Source of the DNA: Bacteroidota bacterium
GTDB lineage: Bacteria > Bacteroidota > Bacteroidia > Bacteroidales > UBA1715
Assembly: GCA_029266015.1 (NCBI GenBank)
Contig: JAJUFK010000015.1
Location: 1 to 17,700, forward strand
Direction: 5' to 3'
Length of the DNA stretch: 17,700 bases
The notes below the pieces were generated by a model. The model saw nothing but the letters and a program-made list of their open reading frames with translations. It searched no databases and was not told the origin of the DNA. The position numbers were made by a program, and so were the translations under genes. This document shows, one piece after another, positions 16,418-17,700 of this stretch; within the stretch, counting starts at the first letter, position 1, and every line of letters starts with the position of its first letter.

Positions 16418-16510
16418 CATGGTAGTAAGTTTGTGAGGACGTTCGTTCTTGATAGTTTGTTTAAGTTACTATCGGTATATGGAATGAAGCCAACAAAATA
16501 CTACCATGAA
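16416..16510. repeat. Three-tier inverted repeat, 95 bases
   Basis: The outer arms TTCATGGTAGTA (16416-16427) and TACTACCATGAA (16499-16510) are perfect over 12 bases. Inside, TTCGTTC (16442-16448) pairs with GAATGAA (16482-16488) except for one G-T, and GATAGT (16451-16456) pairs with ACTATC (16468-16473). All three are nested about one axis. Confidence 0.75.
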
Positions 16511-16617
16511 TGTTTTATGAGAGAATGTTGTTGTTTCTTTTTTTTCTTAATGTTATTAAAAGTTACTTACCTATATCTTAATAGCTATACGTATAATACA
16601 TGGTATTAACAATATTC

Positions 16618-16656
16618 AGCGTTCTGAACTCAAAATTACGTTGAACTGACGTTAAA
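16618..16656 (+). repeat. Left 39-base inverted repeat
   Basis: Begins AGCGTTCTGAACTC and ends GACGTTAAA. It differs from the right copy at positions 5, 25 and 29. Directly inside, AAACAGCTT recurs on both sides, offset by an indel of about 13 bases, so the similarity runs a little deeper. Confidence 0.9.
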
Positions 16657-16928
16657 ACAGCTTGTTTGTTATTTGAAAAGGATAATAAAGAACATAAACT
16701 AAAGGATTTTGAGAGAAATATTGGAAATTTTGGCTTTGGATTCATTTGTAATCAATATGAACTTGATTGTTTTGTTTACTTATTTTTTTATATTTACAGA
16801 ATTGCAAGGATTATTAGATCATATGCAATAAAAGCAATTTTGTAAGCAGTGATTATATATAATATTGATTTGTAGGAATCGATAATTCAAGAAGTTTTTT
16901 TGCAGTGTATTTTTTTTTACAAATTGCT

Positions 16929-17543
16929 ATGAATAATTTTTTTTTAATAATACTAATCTTATTATCAATAGAATTATATTCTCAAAATGATACTTTACAT
17001 AATATTAATGAAAATTTAAAAACATCACATACAAATACATGTTCTAATTCTCAATATGCCAGTATCTCTGCTAATGCAGGTTTTAGTACTAATAATAATT
17101 CAGGATTTGGAGCAGGTTTGGGAATAAGTTATTCGAGAATTATCGGATATCAGAAATTATCGTTATATGGTGAATTTAATTCATTTGATTATTTGTTGGT
17201 TGAAACATCAGAAAGTATGGTAGATTTTGGTTTTTTATATGGATATTCTACCTTTTGGAAGCCATTATTATTTGATATATCTACCGGAATAAGTTTTAAT
17301 GTTGGGAATAGGTTTGGTAGTTTAATACGCGATGGGTCTACCGGAGAATGGGGCATGGGAATAGGTTCAAAAGTATATGAAAAAGTACCGTTTTTTGCTT
17401 TTGGAATTCCGTATAGCGTAAATTTTGATTATGCTATGAGAAAATTTGCATATGGTATTAGTTTTCATGGAAATATAAATTATATACTATCATATTATGG
17501 AATGTATGTACATGTAAAATATATAATGCAATCGAGGAGATAA
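16929..17543 (+). CDS. Exported barrel-like protein of unknown function
   Basis: I chose the ATG at 16929, giving 204 residues that start with MNNFFLIILILLSIELYSQ, a signal peptide with likely cleavage near SQ|ND. An in-frame ATG at 16905 would add eight residues. A polar Asn/Ser/Thr-rich spacer follows, then alternating, glycine- and aromatic-rich strands (ISANAGFS, FGAGLGISYSRI, LSLYGEFNSFDY, MVDFGFLYGYS, FDISTGISFNVG, FAYGISFHGNINYIL), as in an outer-membrane barrel of eight or so strands. The C-terminus (HVKYIMQSRR) lacks a terminal aromatic residue, though a Tyr lies six residues in. It resembles the barrel gene upstream only in type. It is the sole gene between two 39-base inverted repeats and could be passenger DNA. 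No clear promoter or terminator was found. Confidence 0.75.
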   Translation: MNNFFLIILILLSIELYSQNDTLHNINENLKTSHTNTCSNSQYASISANAGFSTNNNSGFGAGLGISYSRIIGYQKLSLYGEFNSFDYLLVETSESMVDFGFLYGYSTFWKPLLFDISTGISFNVGNRFGSLIRDGSTGEWGMGIGSKVYEKVPFFAFGIPYSVNFDYAMRKFAYGISFHGNINYILSYYGMYVHVKYIMQSRR

Positions 17544-17659
17544 TACTATGTGTAGCCATTATGGAGGGTACTTATATAGTTCGTTGGAATGTTGAGTGTA
17601 CCATGAAACAAATTATCTTAAATGTCTTACAGTTTATAGTATAAGCTGTTTATTTTTTA

Positions 17660-17698
17660 TTTAACGTCAATTCGACGTAATTTTGAGTTCAGACCGCT
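17660..17698 (-). repeat. Right 39-base inverted repeat
   Basis: Read on the minus strand it begins AGCGGTCTGAACTC and ends GACGTTAAA, matching the left repeat at 36 of 39 positions. It ends two bases before the window edge. Confidence 0.9.
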
Positions 17699-17700
17699 TA

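Larger units (their letters stand above)
16388..16928. other. Gene-free stretch of about 540 bases
   Basis: It holds the barrel-gene terminator, the three-tier hairpin (16416-16510), about 100 A/T-rich bases without visible structure, and the left 39-base repeat (16618-16656). A 66-codon frame without stops follows (16645-16845); it lacks a start codon, and its predicted product (NFGFGFICNQYELDCF in the middle) is not something I can assign. Confidence 0.6.
16618..17698. mobile_element. Putative non-autonomous element with outer-membrane cargo
   Basis: The 1,081-base unit is delimited by 39-base inverted repeats that agree at 36 positions. Its only gene is a barrel-like exported protein; there is no intact transposase. 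The arrangement resembles an IS whose transposase has been lost or replaced by a passenger. Alternatively, the repeats are the inner ends of two separate elements. No target duplication can be tested because only two bases remain to the right. Confidence 0.5.

Noticed and set aside
17629..17659. Weak hairpin ACAG/CTGT followed by T-rich sequence after the last gene
   Set aside because: A four-base stem with a long loop is too weak to call a terminator.

Overview
The window looks like chromosomal DNA from a member of the Bacteroidota, probably Bacteroidales or a close environmental relative. The evidence is strong A+T richness, A-rich leaders instead of Shine-Dalgarno sites, two good matches to the Bacteroidota promoter form (TTTG, about 20 bases, TAnnTTTG), lipoproteins of Bacteroidota style, a K+-dependent pyrophosphatase resembling the Bacteroides Na+,H+ type, and a hybrid kinase with a C-terminal Hpt domain. 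No rRNA, tRNA or CRISPR array was seen.

Layout. Positions 131-5308 hold housekeeping genes on the plus strand: membrane pyrophosphatase (hppA, with a strong terminator), NAD-dependent DNA ligase (ligA) and glycerol-3-phosphate acyltransferase (plsY). A small lipoprotein with a GRDGRDG stretch follows (5397-5936). It converges on a minus-strand YdcF/ElyC-like DUF218 membrane protein through a bidirectional terminator. Then come a DUF4380-like secreted or anchored protein and pfkA only 4 bases apart (6856-8938). A tight three-gene signalling cluster occupies 9062-13183: a receiver-coiled-coil-adenylate cyclase, a secreted thioredoxin-fold protein, and a PAS hybrid histidine kinase with receiver and Hpt domains. 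The simplest reading is a His-Asp phosphorelay that sets cAMP production. The partnership is inferred from gene order and domains.

From 13184 on the character changes to an accessory region. A gene-poor stretch with several dyads is followed by an IS3-family element of IS407 type (13657-14874). It keeps its ends and a programmed frameshift signal, but its orfB is broken by a frameshift and has lost the catalytic glutamate. Next are a divergent pair, a lipoprotein on the minus strand and a small outer-membrane barrel on the plus strand. Each has a recognisable promoter, and the plus-strand one has a long structured leader and a dyad touching its -33 box. A terminator and a three-tier 95-base hairpin follow.

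The last 1.08 kb (16618-17698) is bounded by 39-base inverted repeats matching at 36 positions. It carries no intact transposase, only one barrel-like outer-membrane protein gene. It looks like a non-autonomous mobile unit carrying a surface-protein cargo and is the most unusual structure here. The right repeat lies at the window edge, so what adjoins it cannot be seen.
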